Origin: Epithemia pelagica
Taxonomy: Eukaryota; Bacillariophyta; Bacillariophyceae; Surirellales; Surirellaceae
Assembly (NCBI GenBank): GCA_946965045.2
Contig: OX337239.1
Coordinates: 3,123,268-3,187,267, forward strand
Direction of reading: 5' to 3'
Length of the DNA: 64,000 nt
The notes below the pieces were generated by a model. That model worked only from the letters and a program-made list of their open reading frames with translations, was not told the origin of the DNA and ran no database searches. This document shows, piece by piece, positions 20,923 through 31,901 of this stretch. Within the stretch, counting starts at the first letter, position 1. The number at the start of each line of letters is the position of its first letter. The translations under genes were made by a program, and so were the position numbers.

Positions 20923-21481
20923 TGCTGGTGCGATCGTCGTTTTGTGGCAGTGGAACGAGAAATTCATGGCCTTATCGGCACAGGTGCCAAATCCACCAAT
21001 CGCGGTGCTTCGAGGATAGTTTTGTGCCGTATATCGAGACTGAAACCAGTCCATCCGCATTCTCTGATGTGAATTGAGACGCCAGGCACGAGACAATGCA
21101 ATTCACATTCGTCAACAGTCCGGATGTACCCATAGTTGGAATCCAATCCATGATGTTTTGTTTGTATTTGGGCAAAAGATGTGTGTGTGGTGTTATGTAC
21201 GTACCCGACAAAAGCACTGGCTCGAAAGCTTCCACGTGTAGTACTCAGACGCCTACCTCCGATCGCACATGAATGTAAGGGTAGGTCGCGTGTGTGTCGT
21301 GCTTTCTGTTTTCTAACCACTGAGTCACTAATCCTCATGATTCCCCCGCTGGGGCTTAGAGTATAGTACTCTTCTTTTTCCAGTCCACACCCATCCGAGC
21401 AGCCCACTGCAATCAACACAGTCAGTGTGTGCTCCTTTGATCCTCATAAATGCGCTGCGGTCAACAAAAGGAAGACTGAGC
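20923..21481 (+). promoter_or_regulatory. upstream module C of K6
   Basis: From 21190 onward it matches K4's upstream region (AAAGCACTGGCTC, GTGTAGTACTCAGACGCC, ATTCCCCCGCTGGGG). CATAAATG is at 21445-21452, 37 nt before the ATG. The part 20930-21180 has no counterpart upstream of K4. Confidence 0.45.
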
Positions 21482-22570
21482 ATGACTCTGAAAGAACAAG
21501 CATGGCAGTCGGGCCTTTTCCTTTCAGACGAGACAGCAGAATGGAATGAAAACGACTGGCCTCCTCTTCAGGGTGGATGGCGTTATCTTCATGCTACGGT
21601 CGTACTCGATCATCTCGACAAGGAACTCCACAACGACAACAACAACGGACAAACTGTTGTCGTGTTGGGAGGACATCAACAAGGTCAAGGTGATGTCAAT
21701 CCCGTGCTGTTATTGAATCTGGCAGACCCAGACAAGCAATGGCGAGAAGGAACGCCCTTGAACAAGAAACGTTCTGGACATGCCGCTGCTGTGTGCAACG
21801 GAGCCGTCTACGTGATGGGAGGATACGATGAAGGTCCATTGGATTCTATTGAGCGAATCGATGCCAATGATTTGCTGCAATCACCTTTAACAACCAGCAA
21901 CAAACATGAGACGCATTGGACGACATTGACATGTCGCTTATCAACGACAAGAAATGGATGTTGTGCTGTTGCGGTGCACAACCGATACATTGTTGTAATG
22001 GGTGGATGGGATGGAAGGCAAAGGTTGTCGTCGGTGGATATTATTGATACCAGGAACCACACTGTCACTCCGGGGCCAAGCATGGCTGTTCCTCGATCTT
22101 TTTGTGCCAGTGCGGTCATTGGCCACCGCATCTTTGTCGTTGGAGGCCAAAACACTGATGACTATCTTGACTCGGTGGAGTATTTGGACTTTGCAACACC
22201 CTCTGACAATCGCGAGACAAAAAATGAAACTGGATCTACATTCATTTCCTTCTCATCCACCTGGATCACTCATTCTGATTTGGCGCTTTCCAATGCACGA
22301 GGTTCTTGTGCAATGGTTGCCGTGGGATCCTGTCTGGTTGTGGCGGGAGGATGGCACAATTCAAACGTGGAAGTCTTGGATACGCACCACAGCCGCGTGT
22401 GGAATCTCCCACCATTCGGAATTAACCGTGACGACCTTAGTATAGTGTCTGTTGCCAACCAGGTAGCCGCGATTGGTGGATGGGAGAATCATTCCTGTGC
22501 AACATTGCCACTCATGGATAGGAATTCGTGGTGTTTTCGTCGACTCTGTGAGCAGCAGCTCAACGGATAG
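21482..22570 (+). CDS. K6: kelch-repeat protein, 362 aa, stops after blade 6
   Basis: MTLKEQAWQSGLFL through six complete blades (GG in VVVLGGH, YVMGGY, IVVMGGW, FVVGGQ, LVVAGGW, AAIGGW). A TAG at 22568-22570 replaces the tryptophan codon of the usual N-G-W-Y, so the linker and basic tail are lost. Immediately downstream a 60-bp piece (CTGTTTTCGTCGACTCTGTG to GGGATGGAATG) is present twice, at about 22530-22591 and 22621-22682. In the second copy the same codon is TTG, not TAG. The propeller itself is intact, so a folded product is plausible. Confidence 0.75.
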   Translation: MTLKEQAWQSGLFLSDETAEWNENDWPPLQGGWRYLHATVVLDHLDKELHNDNNNGQTVVVLGGHQQGQGDVNPVLLLNLADPDKQWREGTPLNKKRSGHAAAVCNGAVYVMGGYDEGPLDSIERIDANDLLQSPLTTSNKHETHWTTLTCRLSTTRNGCCAVAVHNRYIVVMGGWDGRQRLSSVDIIDTRNHTVTPGPSMAVPRSFCASAVIGHRIFVVGGQNTDDYLDSVEYLDFATPSDNRETKNETGSTFISFSSTWITHSDLALSNARGSCAMVAVGSCLVVAGGWHNSNVEVLDTHHSRVWNLPPFGINRDDLSIVSVANQVAAIGGWENHSCATLPLMDRNSWCFRRLCEQQLNG

Positions 22571-24393
22571 TATCATTTTCGGGATGGAATGGATATCGGA
22601 CATGCTCATATTTCACCCTTCTGTTTTCGTCGACTCTGTGAGCAGCAGCTCAACGGATTGTATCATTTTCGGGATGGAATGCACCCTTCTCCTTCTCGAC
22701 ATCGGCTCGTAAACTAGCAAGGCCCGATACACGTTATGGTGATGAAGGCAGGGATGAAACTTGAAGTGGGCATCACGTTGCATTATTATCCTACAATGGT
22801 GAAACTATCAAATAATCATTTGATCTCAAACAGTTTTCTTATTATCTGATACCTGTGGAATTATCATGTGAGTCCTTATAGTAGAAATGGCATGTACGGG
22901 AAAACTTCACTGTTCCAAAACGACAAAACAATGTCATGGATTCTGCAGAGTTTTGCTCTGTGTTGAGTACTATTCTTGTCGTATTGTTGAGTACTTTGGC
23001 AGTCCCTGCGGTGTTTCTCCGTGGCAAGTAATACTCCCTTGCACCACTCGTTTCCATCCTCGGAATGCATAGTTTCCCTTTCATAACAGGGAGTGACTGT
23101 GGAGACAGACAGAGGCGCGCTATCGGAGCTTCCTGATCTAACCAAGCATCAATGACGGTGAGCGTTTGCTGTGGCTACGGTTGATTGTTTTCTTGCCTTG
23201 AGAAAGTGGTGGCCGGAACCGAGGTCGATGGTTCGGACGTCAATGGCAAAAAGGGTTTTGGGTAAGTAAACGTCTGGGAGACCATGTTGTGTGGGACTGT
23301 CTGAACAACAAGTATGTCCCCGAGCGAGTGGAATTCAACACCATGACCAAGAAACGGACATGTGCACCATGGCCAAATCGGACGTCAGGTCAGCGAGACG
23401 TTTCACCTTGAGCATGACAAACTCAAAAAGGATAGGTGATGATTGTCAGTTAGAACCCAAAAACGCGCGGTGGAACCAGACCAACTAGACTACCCAATGT
23501 GAGATATTGTCCATCTTGCTTCTGTGCGGGTAAACAGAGCGGTGTAGCATCCCAATTCCCGAGTGGCGCAAAGTCTTCAATGGCATTCAATCCTGCCGTC
23601 TTTTTCAATCAATGCGCGGCGACTATATAGCATACTCTCCAGGGTTTGGAAGTCGCTGCTGTCGAATCCTTTCCATAATCGCAGAGCGTGTGGAGCCGGC
23701 AAACACGATATGCATCCAAACGCGCAAGCGTCGTCTTGGAAGATGATCAATGGTTGAAAAAGATACCGACACAGAAGAACCAAGGTCACGCCCGTCCAAC
23801 GAGCAAGGGTAGCTTGAGAGGTCATTATTGCATTACCGCTCCGACCTCATTGAAAGAAAATTCATGCCTTTGCCCGCTTTTGTACAAAGATCGAAGACTT
23901 ACATTCGGACGAATACTGGTGGGAGGTGGACAGTGCGGAGTGGCACACGAGATCAAAACACTTGAATTGACCGGTCTGCAAGCCTGAATGACCGATGCGA
24001 AAGGCGTGGAATTGTTCTGCAAGGGAATTGTCGGCGGTGGAAATCGGACAATGCTTCATCACCACCATCATGCTACTTTCCCTGTTTCTTGGTTCGAACG
24101 AGAGACTGCGACAACCCCACCGTCAATTCGAAACAACAACCACAAGACAATGAGCATCAATATGTTCCATTTCATTCCAGTGTTGTTGTTTGGTTTCTTT
24201 CTCTCTGGTTCGTGTGGTGAGCCCAACGAGACGACACTGCGTCACATCCTCCCCAACATTTATTAGTGCCCTTACAATTGCCTGTTTCAATGACTGGTGC
24301 GGAGTGGGGGAAGATGACTGAGTTGTCACAAGATCACTTGTCCGTGACTGGTTGGGAAAGGTCGTCGATTCGGAAGAAGAGAAACGAGTAATT
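22571..24393. repeat. downstream module D3 (after K6)
   Basis: Paralogue of 39341-40880 after K9. Landmarks: GAAACTTGAAGTGGGCATCA, TATCAAATAATC, AAAGGGTTTTGGGTAAGTAAA and CCGTGACTGG-TGGGAAAGG. The frame 23688-23987 (DDQWLKKIPTQKNQGHARPT) is partly conserved with 6930-7110 and may be a gene relic. The module is cut at 24393 by the 6-kb element. Confidence 0.6.
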
Positions 24394-24840
24394 TGGGGGG
24401 GGGGAGGACTACACTTAGCTAAGGCAGAGATATGATTGGTCGAAAACCTCCAAAACCTATGTCGTTCCTACTATATTACTTAGACAAACCTTTGAAAACC
24501 TCCAAGGTTTTGAAATATTTGACTATACATTAGACTAGAGTGACGAAGTAAGACAAGGTTTCCTACCATTCAAATTAACGGAGTATCAGACTTAGGAATG
24601 GAGGGAATATAGAGGCAATTCATCATGCCGATCCATCGGCACCCAAAATGGATCGACAATGAGGGTGCCGATAGAGGGCCAAAATACTTCCTATCACTAC
24701 GGCAAACAAAAAACAACAATCAAACAAATTTTGCAATGGTCATAAACAGGGGATTATTACATGCATGGAAAAAAGCTAGCGCTTAAAAAAAAAAAGCAGG
24801 TGAAGGCCTTAATGGCAGCAGCAATAGCGCGGCCAAGAGG

Positions 24841-27800
24841 TTGAGCAACCCATACGTTGGATGGACACCGCAGCCACTACCACAAGCGATCCGCAACAGC
24901 ACAGAACGGAACAAAACACGTGTTCCCACCGGCTTTCCTTTAGTTTCGGACTTATTTGGAGAGAGAGGAGAGAGGAAAATGGGAGTCCAAAGCCAAAAGC
25001 GAGTTACAAACAGTAGAGCAATCCGCAGGAGACCAGAGCATCAGTACAAGTCATCAACAGCTCACAGTTGAAAGAAGGCTGACGATGAGGACCGCCCCTT
25101 TGACCCAGCTTGAGACTGCCCTGTCTGCAAGAGAGAGGCAGCAGGCAAGTCCCAACCACATCGAAAACATCACGATCTTTGCCCTCGTAGTAGAAGCAAT
25201 CGCAAAAACCAAAAAGTATGCACAAAGTACATGAAGAAACTGACGGACGTGTTTGCATCGAACCAACAACGCCAGTCTCCCCTCAAACAGAAGGAGGCCG
25301 TCCAGCAGCAAGCGATGTACACTTTCTTTGTCCCTTCTCCTGATAGGAAAAGGAAGGCAAGTGACAACGACTTGAAACCGAAAGCAAAGAAGCTGAAACC
25401 ACCCCCACAGGAGCAGATGAATCTTCAACCACCACCTCCACCACAAAATGGCGGCAGTACAAATGACCCAATTGTTTTGGATGATGCAGATATGGTTCCT
25501 GTTCAGGGTGCTCCAGAAATGGATGAATCCGAAATGAACAGGAACCTCTCTGTGAATCAGATGGAAGTAAATGAGACCGAATCTCCTCCCACTGGTCCTC
25601 CCCTTGTTGCCTCGAATGTCGCGGCTGGAGTAACAGATACAACGCTTCCACCAATGGCAATGCCAACAGGTTCCCTTCTTACCATCGTTGAAGGGAGCTT
25701 GAGTGGAGATGACAGTAAAAAAAAGAAAGGAATTCCTGAACCCATCAGTATAGTTGCGGAGTTCATTTCAAAGATGTCGAAAGAGGATTTGGACTTGTGG
25801 TTTCCGCCCCATAGTGTCAAGTTTGTAATCCCCAATGACAAGAGCTACGGTAGACCACTCAACCCCCTCTACCATTCAGTCGAGGGTACGTCCCTTTATC
25901 ATGTTCACTGGGAAGCCCATTTCCCCAATATCAAGATCCTTTGTCCGGATCCAACCTGCGACGGAGGGATGCTGAAACAAGATCGGACAAATTATTCCAA
26001 GAATAAGACTTTGATGCCCTTGTTTAATATGAGCGGACCGCCATCGTGGTGCATAGTGATGTCGTATGTTTGTCAGACATGTGGGAAGCGGTACAATGGC
26101 AATGATGGTCGTGTGCTTCTCACGTTACCCGAGTACGTGCGTAATGCATACCCCGTGGAGCCGAAGTATGCTGGAGCGGGCAACTGCCATCTCGACCTCG
26201 ACTGCTGTCATGTTGTGCAAGAGAATATGGTAACGTACGGAAACGGCGAACAGCTTGCGCGATTGATTGCGAGCCGAGGAAGTAAGGACTACCTCCGTCG
26301 GTTCGCTGAGTATGTCTCTTTCATGAGCCATTACAATGCTCACAGCGACAACCCAGTCACCCCTGCAGAGTATCCCAGCTTTGAAGAGTTCATGCCAACC
26401 ATGCCCCCAGCTGGTGATACGATTCGAGATCTGTTTGATGAAGCTTGCGCTTTGAACCTTACACCTTATGGGGTAAGCGATCATGATCGGTGTGTTCGCG
26501 AGATGCAATCAGTTGGAACCAACGCTTTCTTTGCCCAAGACCATGCAATGGAGATGGTCAAGAACTACACCAAGAAGCTTGGAGCGGCGGCCGCTTGGGA
26601 TACAGCAACCGAAACCGGTGAAATTGCTTCGGTTGTATTGACAGGAGGCACTGGGGTGGCTGATATTGCGCATGCCGCCGAGCAATTGGCCCGTCGACCA
26701 CATTTCAATCCGGTTGCCATGTACAGTGACACGTACCCCGCTAAGGATGCCTTCTGGAAGATCTTGTTCGGTGCGGTACTCACTGGGCGACTCGGTTTGT
26801 ACCATTTTCAACAAAGGATCATCAAAACGCTTCGTCAGGGCCACATCGATTATCATAGAGCTTTGCGAGAACTCTGCCATTGCATCTATGAGTGGGAGCC
26901 CGAAACGTACCAGGCATTGGTACAGACTCTTCGTGCAGGAAATATGGGTCGAGACAAGAAACCATTGTCTGATCAAGATATCCTTGACATCGAAATGTCC
27001 AAGGATTTCCGTAAGAAGTATGGAAAGTTCCTCATGAAGAATATCAGGCCCCCTGATGTCATTCGACAGAAGCTTGAAGAATGGTTCTGTAATTACAAGG
27101 TTGACTCTTCCGATCCCATCGAACGACCTGGTCGCGGACGCCCCGATCCCATTACAGGAAAGAAGCTTTTCACCGTCGATACCAAGACCGCCGTGGAAGA
27201 GCAGAAGAAGAATGCGGCACATATTCAGGACATTGTGCCTGTTCAGGATATGTATCGCGTTATCCCACCCACGAAGACGACTCGTCATGGTTTGGCCGAG
27301 TACAGTTCGTTGCGATGTTAATCGAAACTCGAGGGGTTCCATGATCGCCTTGCTCACTTCGGTAATGTTGGAATGCGTTCTTCCTTGTGCGACAATGTCA
27401 ACTTGTTAGGTACAACAATGTACAACACGAGAATCCGTCATCGGCTTCGTATGGCTGCAACACCAGTCGATGAACGGCCGAATGTTCCAGCATATTGGGC
27501 CAATAATCCCACATTTTACAACCATTCCGAGCTCGGTTACATCAACGATCTCGCGAAGGAGTCCGGATATCCAACAATTCCTTTCGAGTATGCTCGTGAG
27601 TTGCCTGAAGACAACGGCGAGCGGTTCTTTTCAGAGTATTGGATTCAGGAGCGAGCAAGGCAGGCTGCTTTCCAATCGTCTCCCTTAAATGATCGTTGTT
27701 ACTGTGATCAGTGTGGAAATAATCCGGTTCCTCTTGTTCATGACAAGAAGAAATCGCCATTGCTCCCAAACAAGAATGGTCCATCTTCGAAGGAAGCGGA

Positions 27801-28326
27801 CAGTGTTTGGTCCTCCCCTCTTATCGCGACACCAGTCAAATCGAAGAACGAAGAGACGCCCTCATCTGTGGATGTCGTTACAAAGGCTGTGTTTGATTCC
27901 TCCAAGAAGGCATCACCATCCAGTTCCTCCAAAAAGGCATCGTCCACATCCAGTTGCAATGATTCGTCTCCAACTTTGGTTGACCTGTCTCCTGTTCCTC
28001 TATCGCCGCAAAAACTGTCTCCTGTGAAAGCTTCCCCTGATATTCCAGGTTGGAGTAACCAGCTTTACTGCGTGCCCGCCCAGATGGAGGGTAGTCATCC
28101 GCCGTTCCTTGTTCCTCGAGGTGGTAACCCGATGTTTGGCGGACCAGTGCCTCAGTATCCACAAGCACAAGGATGGGGATGGGGAAATATTGCAGAAACG
28201 GCCCGTCCAAAGGCTCAGCATCAGGTATGCTGTCAGCCATTTCTTCAGTGGGCCTGTCGTCCCAACCGAAATGGCCGTCCACCTCATGACAAGAGTTGTC
28301 CGAAGTCGAGCAAAGCCAAAAAGTAG
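24841..28326 (+). pseudogene. large zinc-finger transposase-like protein with three in-frame stops
   Basis: One reading frame covers 1,162 codons from ATG 24841 to 28326, broken only by TGA at 25069, TGA at 25111 and TAA at 27319. The longest open piece is 25231-27321 (696 aa), followed in the same frame by 27322-28326. Between the second TGA and 25231 the frame encodes CPVCKREAAGKSQPHRKHH-(3)-C, a C2H2-like finger. In the 696-aa piece C238-X4-C243 and C281-X2-C284 look like a zinc ribbon resembling the DUF6729 type, and SDTYPAKD (D500) with GLYHFQQRI resembles an RNase H-fold transposase core. After the TAA come KLEGFHDRL and MYNTRIRHRL, typical of the same proteins. The TAA probably replaces GAA and the second TGA perhaps CGA. 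Family assignment is inference. Confidence 0.6.
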
Positions 28327-28556
28327 GAAACTGGATTACGGCCGTCTCCGCGTTGTGTTTCATGCGGTGACTGTTTGCCATTTGCGATAGTAATACGAAC
28401 GATAAAAGACAGAGTAGTGTTTGCCAACATGTTCTATCATGGTTACAGTCAAGTTTCAAACTTGCCCATTAGAAGAATAGCAGAATGGAGAGACTCGCTC
28501 ATATCCATCGCTTAGGGAGCCGTGGGAAATGGCTGTCCACGTGCATATGGTGCTTC

Positions 28557-29873
28557 TCAGTGGTGACTCCCATAAGAAGAGCGGCGGTTGGAAGGAGCTG
28601 GTGTGGCTCCCCATCCACTACCACGAGGGGGAGCAGCGGAACCACGATGGGCCGTGTTGCTGTGAACCTGAGTCGTACCGGCTCGGGAGCCCGTTTCAAT
28701 GTGAGTGGGAATAGTGGGTTCCCCACCTTCTTTGAGATCGGCCATCTTTTCCGTAGCCATGCTCGTCACCCAAGCTCCGTTGATAACCACGGCGTAATGC
28801 TTTACACCTTCAGCCACAACCAACGGTGGTTTGATAAACGGTTTCGATGGTTGCGTTGGCTTCGCCGGCTCACATTCTTGCTGTGGGACAGGGGTGAGTG
28901 AAGCCGGTTCCTCAGCGTTTTTGTCTTCCGAGGAAAGCGCCTCATCCTCCATAATGGAATTCTTCTTGGGAGATTCATCCTTTTCGGCTTCCTCTTCAGA
29001 GGACTAGGACTCGTCGCCCCATACGCCTTCCTCGAGGAAGCCGTATTGGACGAGACGCTCTTCCGTCACTTCCCGGCTGATCGTTTCCTGTGCATCGTAG
29101 ATCCAGTTTTGGACCACGGCAAAACCATGGAACTTGTTCGGAAGAAACTTCTTTGGGTCATCCTTGCGGTGACCAGGAGGAAGAAGTACCACAATCGGCA
29201 AGACGGGGCTTTTGTGTAGAATGTTAATGGGCTCCGTCAAGCACACCCATTGATAAAAGGGTTGTAGTGTGTGCTGGATCACGTTGTTCACGTTCTGTAG
29301 GAGGTTCAAACGATCCGCAATCTTCTTTGCTCCATGGTCGCGTAGGTTTTGGAGCTCCGGAATCATGGAGCCTCCGCCACGGTCCGCTTTGTAAAACCAC
29401 AAGCAATTGTCCATTGCCAAAGCAAGCCCGAAGGCCGCTGAGCAAGTGCGTTTCACCATAGAGGGGAAGGAAATCGTTCGGGGAATATGGCGGTCAAGGA
29501 TTTTGGCAAAAACCATGTTCTTGTCGGTTGATTCGCCATCGCCTCCCTGGGAATCATCGTCGTCGATCAGCGTCTCGGCAAGCTTCTGAGCTGGTTTCTT
29601 TTCTTCCTCTTTTGAGGAAAATGCCCCCGCCTTCAGTGCTTTGGATGCTTCTTCCTTCGACACTTTCCTGACGACGCCATCAAGGGAGCGGATTTCTACG
29701 AGTCTCACGGAGGAGCCTCCAGTGTCATCCGAAGCGTCGGACTCGCGTTTCTCAACACGGGTTTTCTTCTTTTTGGGAATCGCGTCGAGGGGCTCATCCT
29801 TTTGCCTGCCATCTTCCTTAGAAACGGCGGCAGCGGGAGGCCTTTTCGGAGCGGCTTTGCGTTCACGTGCCAT
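28557..29873 (-). pseudogene. second gene of the 6-kb element, lysine-rich, one in-frame TAG
   Basis: The start at 29873 (MARERKAAPKRPP) is preferred over an upstream ATG at 29945 because the basic sequence begins here. The N-terminal 110 residues are K/E/S-rich with a likely nuclear signal (PKKKKTRVEKR). Residues 130-290 are ordered in composition (for example AAFGLALAMDNCLWFYKAD). A TAG at 29006-29004 (E-S-stop-S-S-E-E-E) is the only interruption; the frame continues without shift for 149 codons to 28557, ending in a G/S/R-rich tail. No family recognised. Its position opposite the transposase-like gene suggests an accessory protein of the element. Confidence 0.5.
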
Positions 29874-30388
29874 GGTCAAGTGAACACCAGTAGGATCCAA
29901 TGGGAAACACCGGTGGGTATGGGAATGGTGGGAAGTTACTCGCAACGTTGGGTGCAGTGACTCAATTTGTGAACGAACTATGTGTGAGTGATTGCTTCCA
30001 CTATTTTGTTGTGTGACAGTTCTGGTACTGGTTCACGTATCTAGGTACATACGTGATACTGGTAGGCTTTTCACGTTGAAATTAGCGATTTTCATGTAAA
30101 CCTATTAGACCGGTTTGTGTCACGATTTTTATGGATGGGTTTGATTGGTTAATTTTCTATTCCTATCGTTTTTCTATCATTTTGTTGAGTGGTTCGTAAT
30201 TTTTACTATAGTCTTAATTGTACTGATTCTATTCCTTGTGCGACGTGCTGTGGGTGGCTTTGGGTCGGGAGTGATTGGGAGTGAATCTTTCCCCCTTTCC
30301 CCCTCGCCTCTTCTTCTTTCTTTTCCCTTCCTCCCCCCCTCTTTCCCCCCTCCCTCTGCGCCTTTCCCCCCCCCCTAGCCCGGGGGGG

Positions 30389-30683
30389 AATTACAGTGAG
30401 TGCTCAGAACTGAACCCTGGATCTTCACCGCTGGGGATAAGTCCGAACCCATCCGCAATCACATGTTCCAAAAACGCCCACGATACTCCCAAGAAGGATG
30501 CGTGGTCTTCTTCATCGCGTTGATACGGTCACGATTTGTCTCGTAACCCATCCATTTCGTCAAGATAGTCGTCGTGCTTCCAGTCCACACCCATCAACAT
30601 CACAACGAAAGGAGCAGAGCAAACCTACGTGCGTCAAGACAGTGTCTCGATCCCCATAAATTCTGCAGTCATTGTTTAGAACC
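30389..30683 (+). promoter_or_regulatory. upstream module A of K7
   Basis: Starts GTGAGTGCTCAGAACTGAACCC, the undisturbed counterpart of the Harbinger-like insertion site upstream of K10. CATAAATT is at 30655-30662, 29 nt before the ATG. Confidence 0.5.
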
Positions 30684-31901
30684 ATGACCACGACACTGAA
30701 AGAACAAGCATGGCAGTCGGGCCTTGTCCTGTTAGACGAGACACATGAATGGAATTTGGAGGACTGGCCTTCTCTTGAGGGAGAAGGGCGTTATCGTCAT
30801 GCTTCGGTCGTACTGAATCATACTGATAACAACCAAGAACAAACCGTCGTCGTGTTGGGTGGATATCGAACAGGTCAAGGCGAGCTAGATTCCATTCTTG
30901 TATTAAACTTGGCAGAATCAAACAAGCAGTGGCGCGAAGGGCCACGCATGAACCAGAAACGTGACGGACATGCCGCTGTTGTGTGCAATGGAGGCATTTA
31001 CGTGATGGGAGGAGACAATGGAGGTTCAGATTTGAATTGCATGGAACGAATCGACGCCAATGATTTGCTTCGATCATCTTTGACAACCACCACCACGCAT
31101 GAGAGCAGTTGGACGGCATTGACATGTCGCTTATCAACGCATCGATTTGGATGTTGTGCTGTTGCGGTTCACAACCGATACATCGTTGTAATGGGTGGCC
31201 ATAACAACGATGGTTATTTGTACGGCCATTACAACGATGGTTATTTGTCGTCGGTGGATATTATAGATACAAACAACCACACTGTCACTGCGGGACAATC
31301 CATGACTGTTCCACGACAATTTTGTGCCAGTGCGGTCATTGGCCACCGCATTTTTGTCGTTGGGGGGCAAAACGATGATGGCCATCTTGACTCTGTGGAG
31401 TATTTGGACTTTGCAGAGGAGAGAAAAGATGACACTTTGTCTACAGTCATTCCCTTTTCGTCTAGTTGGATCACTCATTCGGAGTTGAGGCTTTCCGAAC
31501 TTCGAGGTTCCTGTGCAATGGTTGCTGTGGGATCGTGTCTGGTGGTGGCGGGTGGACAAGGCCATTCAACCGTGGAAGTCTTGGATACGCGCCGCAACCG
31601 CGTTTGGAATCTCCCACCATTCGGAAATCGCCGCGATGACTTCTGTATGGCGACTGTTGCCAATCAAGTTGCCGTGATAAGTGGTTTTGGCAGTCCTACC
31701 TGTGCGACATTACCACTACTTGACAAGCATACGTGGTGTTTTCAACGACTCTGTGAGCAGCAGCCCAACAGATGGTGTCTTTTTGGGGAAGGAATGAATA
31801 TCCAACATGCTGATATTTCACCCTTCTCGACCTCGACATCAGCTCATAAACGCGCAAGGCCCAATACACGCCGTGGTGATGAAGGGAAGGATGGAACTTG
31901 A
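30684..31901 (+). CDS. K7: six-bladed kelch-repeat protein with basic tail, 405 aa
   Basis: Longest intact member. Start MTTTLKEQAWQSGLVLLDET at 30684; the four codons before it include a TTG, not an ATG. Blade 3 carries a 9-residue duplication in its loop (GHNNDGYLY then GHYNDGYLS, 31197-31250), which lengthens one surface loop without disturbing the frame. Blade 6 has the VISGFGSPTCATL variant and the linker reads NRWCLFGEGMNIQHADIS, shared with K12. The tail HKRARPNTRRGDEGKDGT is complete and could act as a nuclear signal. Its 3' half and D1 flank match K12, while its promoter is module A against B in K12, so the gene is a recombinant. Confidence 0.88.
   Translation: MTTTLKEQAWQSGLVLLDETHEWNLEDWPSLEGEGRYRHASVVLNHTDNNQEQTVVVLGGYRTGQGELDSILVLNLAESNKQWREGPRMNQKRDGHAAVVCNGGIYVMGGDNGGSDLNCMERIDANDLLRSSLTTTTTHESSWTALTCRLSTHRFGCCAVAVHNRYIVVMGGHNNDGYLYGHYNDGYLSSVDIIDTNNHTVTAGQSMTVPRQFCASAVIGHRIFVVGGQNDDGHLDSVEYLDFAEERKDDTLSTVIPFSSSWITHSELRLSELRGSCAMVAVGSCLVVAGGQGHSTVEVLDTRRNRVWNLPPFGNRRDDFCMATVANQVAVISGFGSPTCATLPLLDKHTWCFQRLCEQQPNRWCLFGEGMNIQHADISPFSTSTSAHKRARPNTRRGDEGKDGT

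Larger units (their letters stand above)
24394..30388. mobile_element. 6-kb two-gene DNA transposon-like element
   Basis: Unique 6-kb DNA interrupts the D3-to-module-A junction that is continuous (apart from another element) between K9 and K10. The left end is AATT (24390-24393) followed by T and ten G; the right end is a C-rich tract, CTAGCC and seven G, followed by AATT (30389-30392). AATT is a candidate 4-bp target duplication. The homopolymer ends make the exact border uncertain. It contains a transposase-like gene (+) and a convergent second gene (-). About 90 bp of almost pure pyrimidine precede the right end. Confidence 0.6.

Noticed and set aside
25069-25113. An intron hiding the two TGA codons in the transposase-like gene
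   Set aside because: Possible GT...AG pairs (for example 25044-25108) bring the downstream reading into a different frame from the zinc-finger sequence.
30676-31565. Long minus-strand frames opposite the kelch genes
   Set aside because: They recur antisense to every kelch copy as a by-product of the conserved coding strand and have no independent features.
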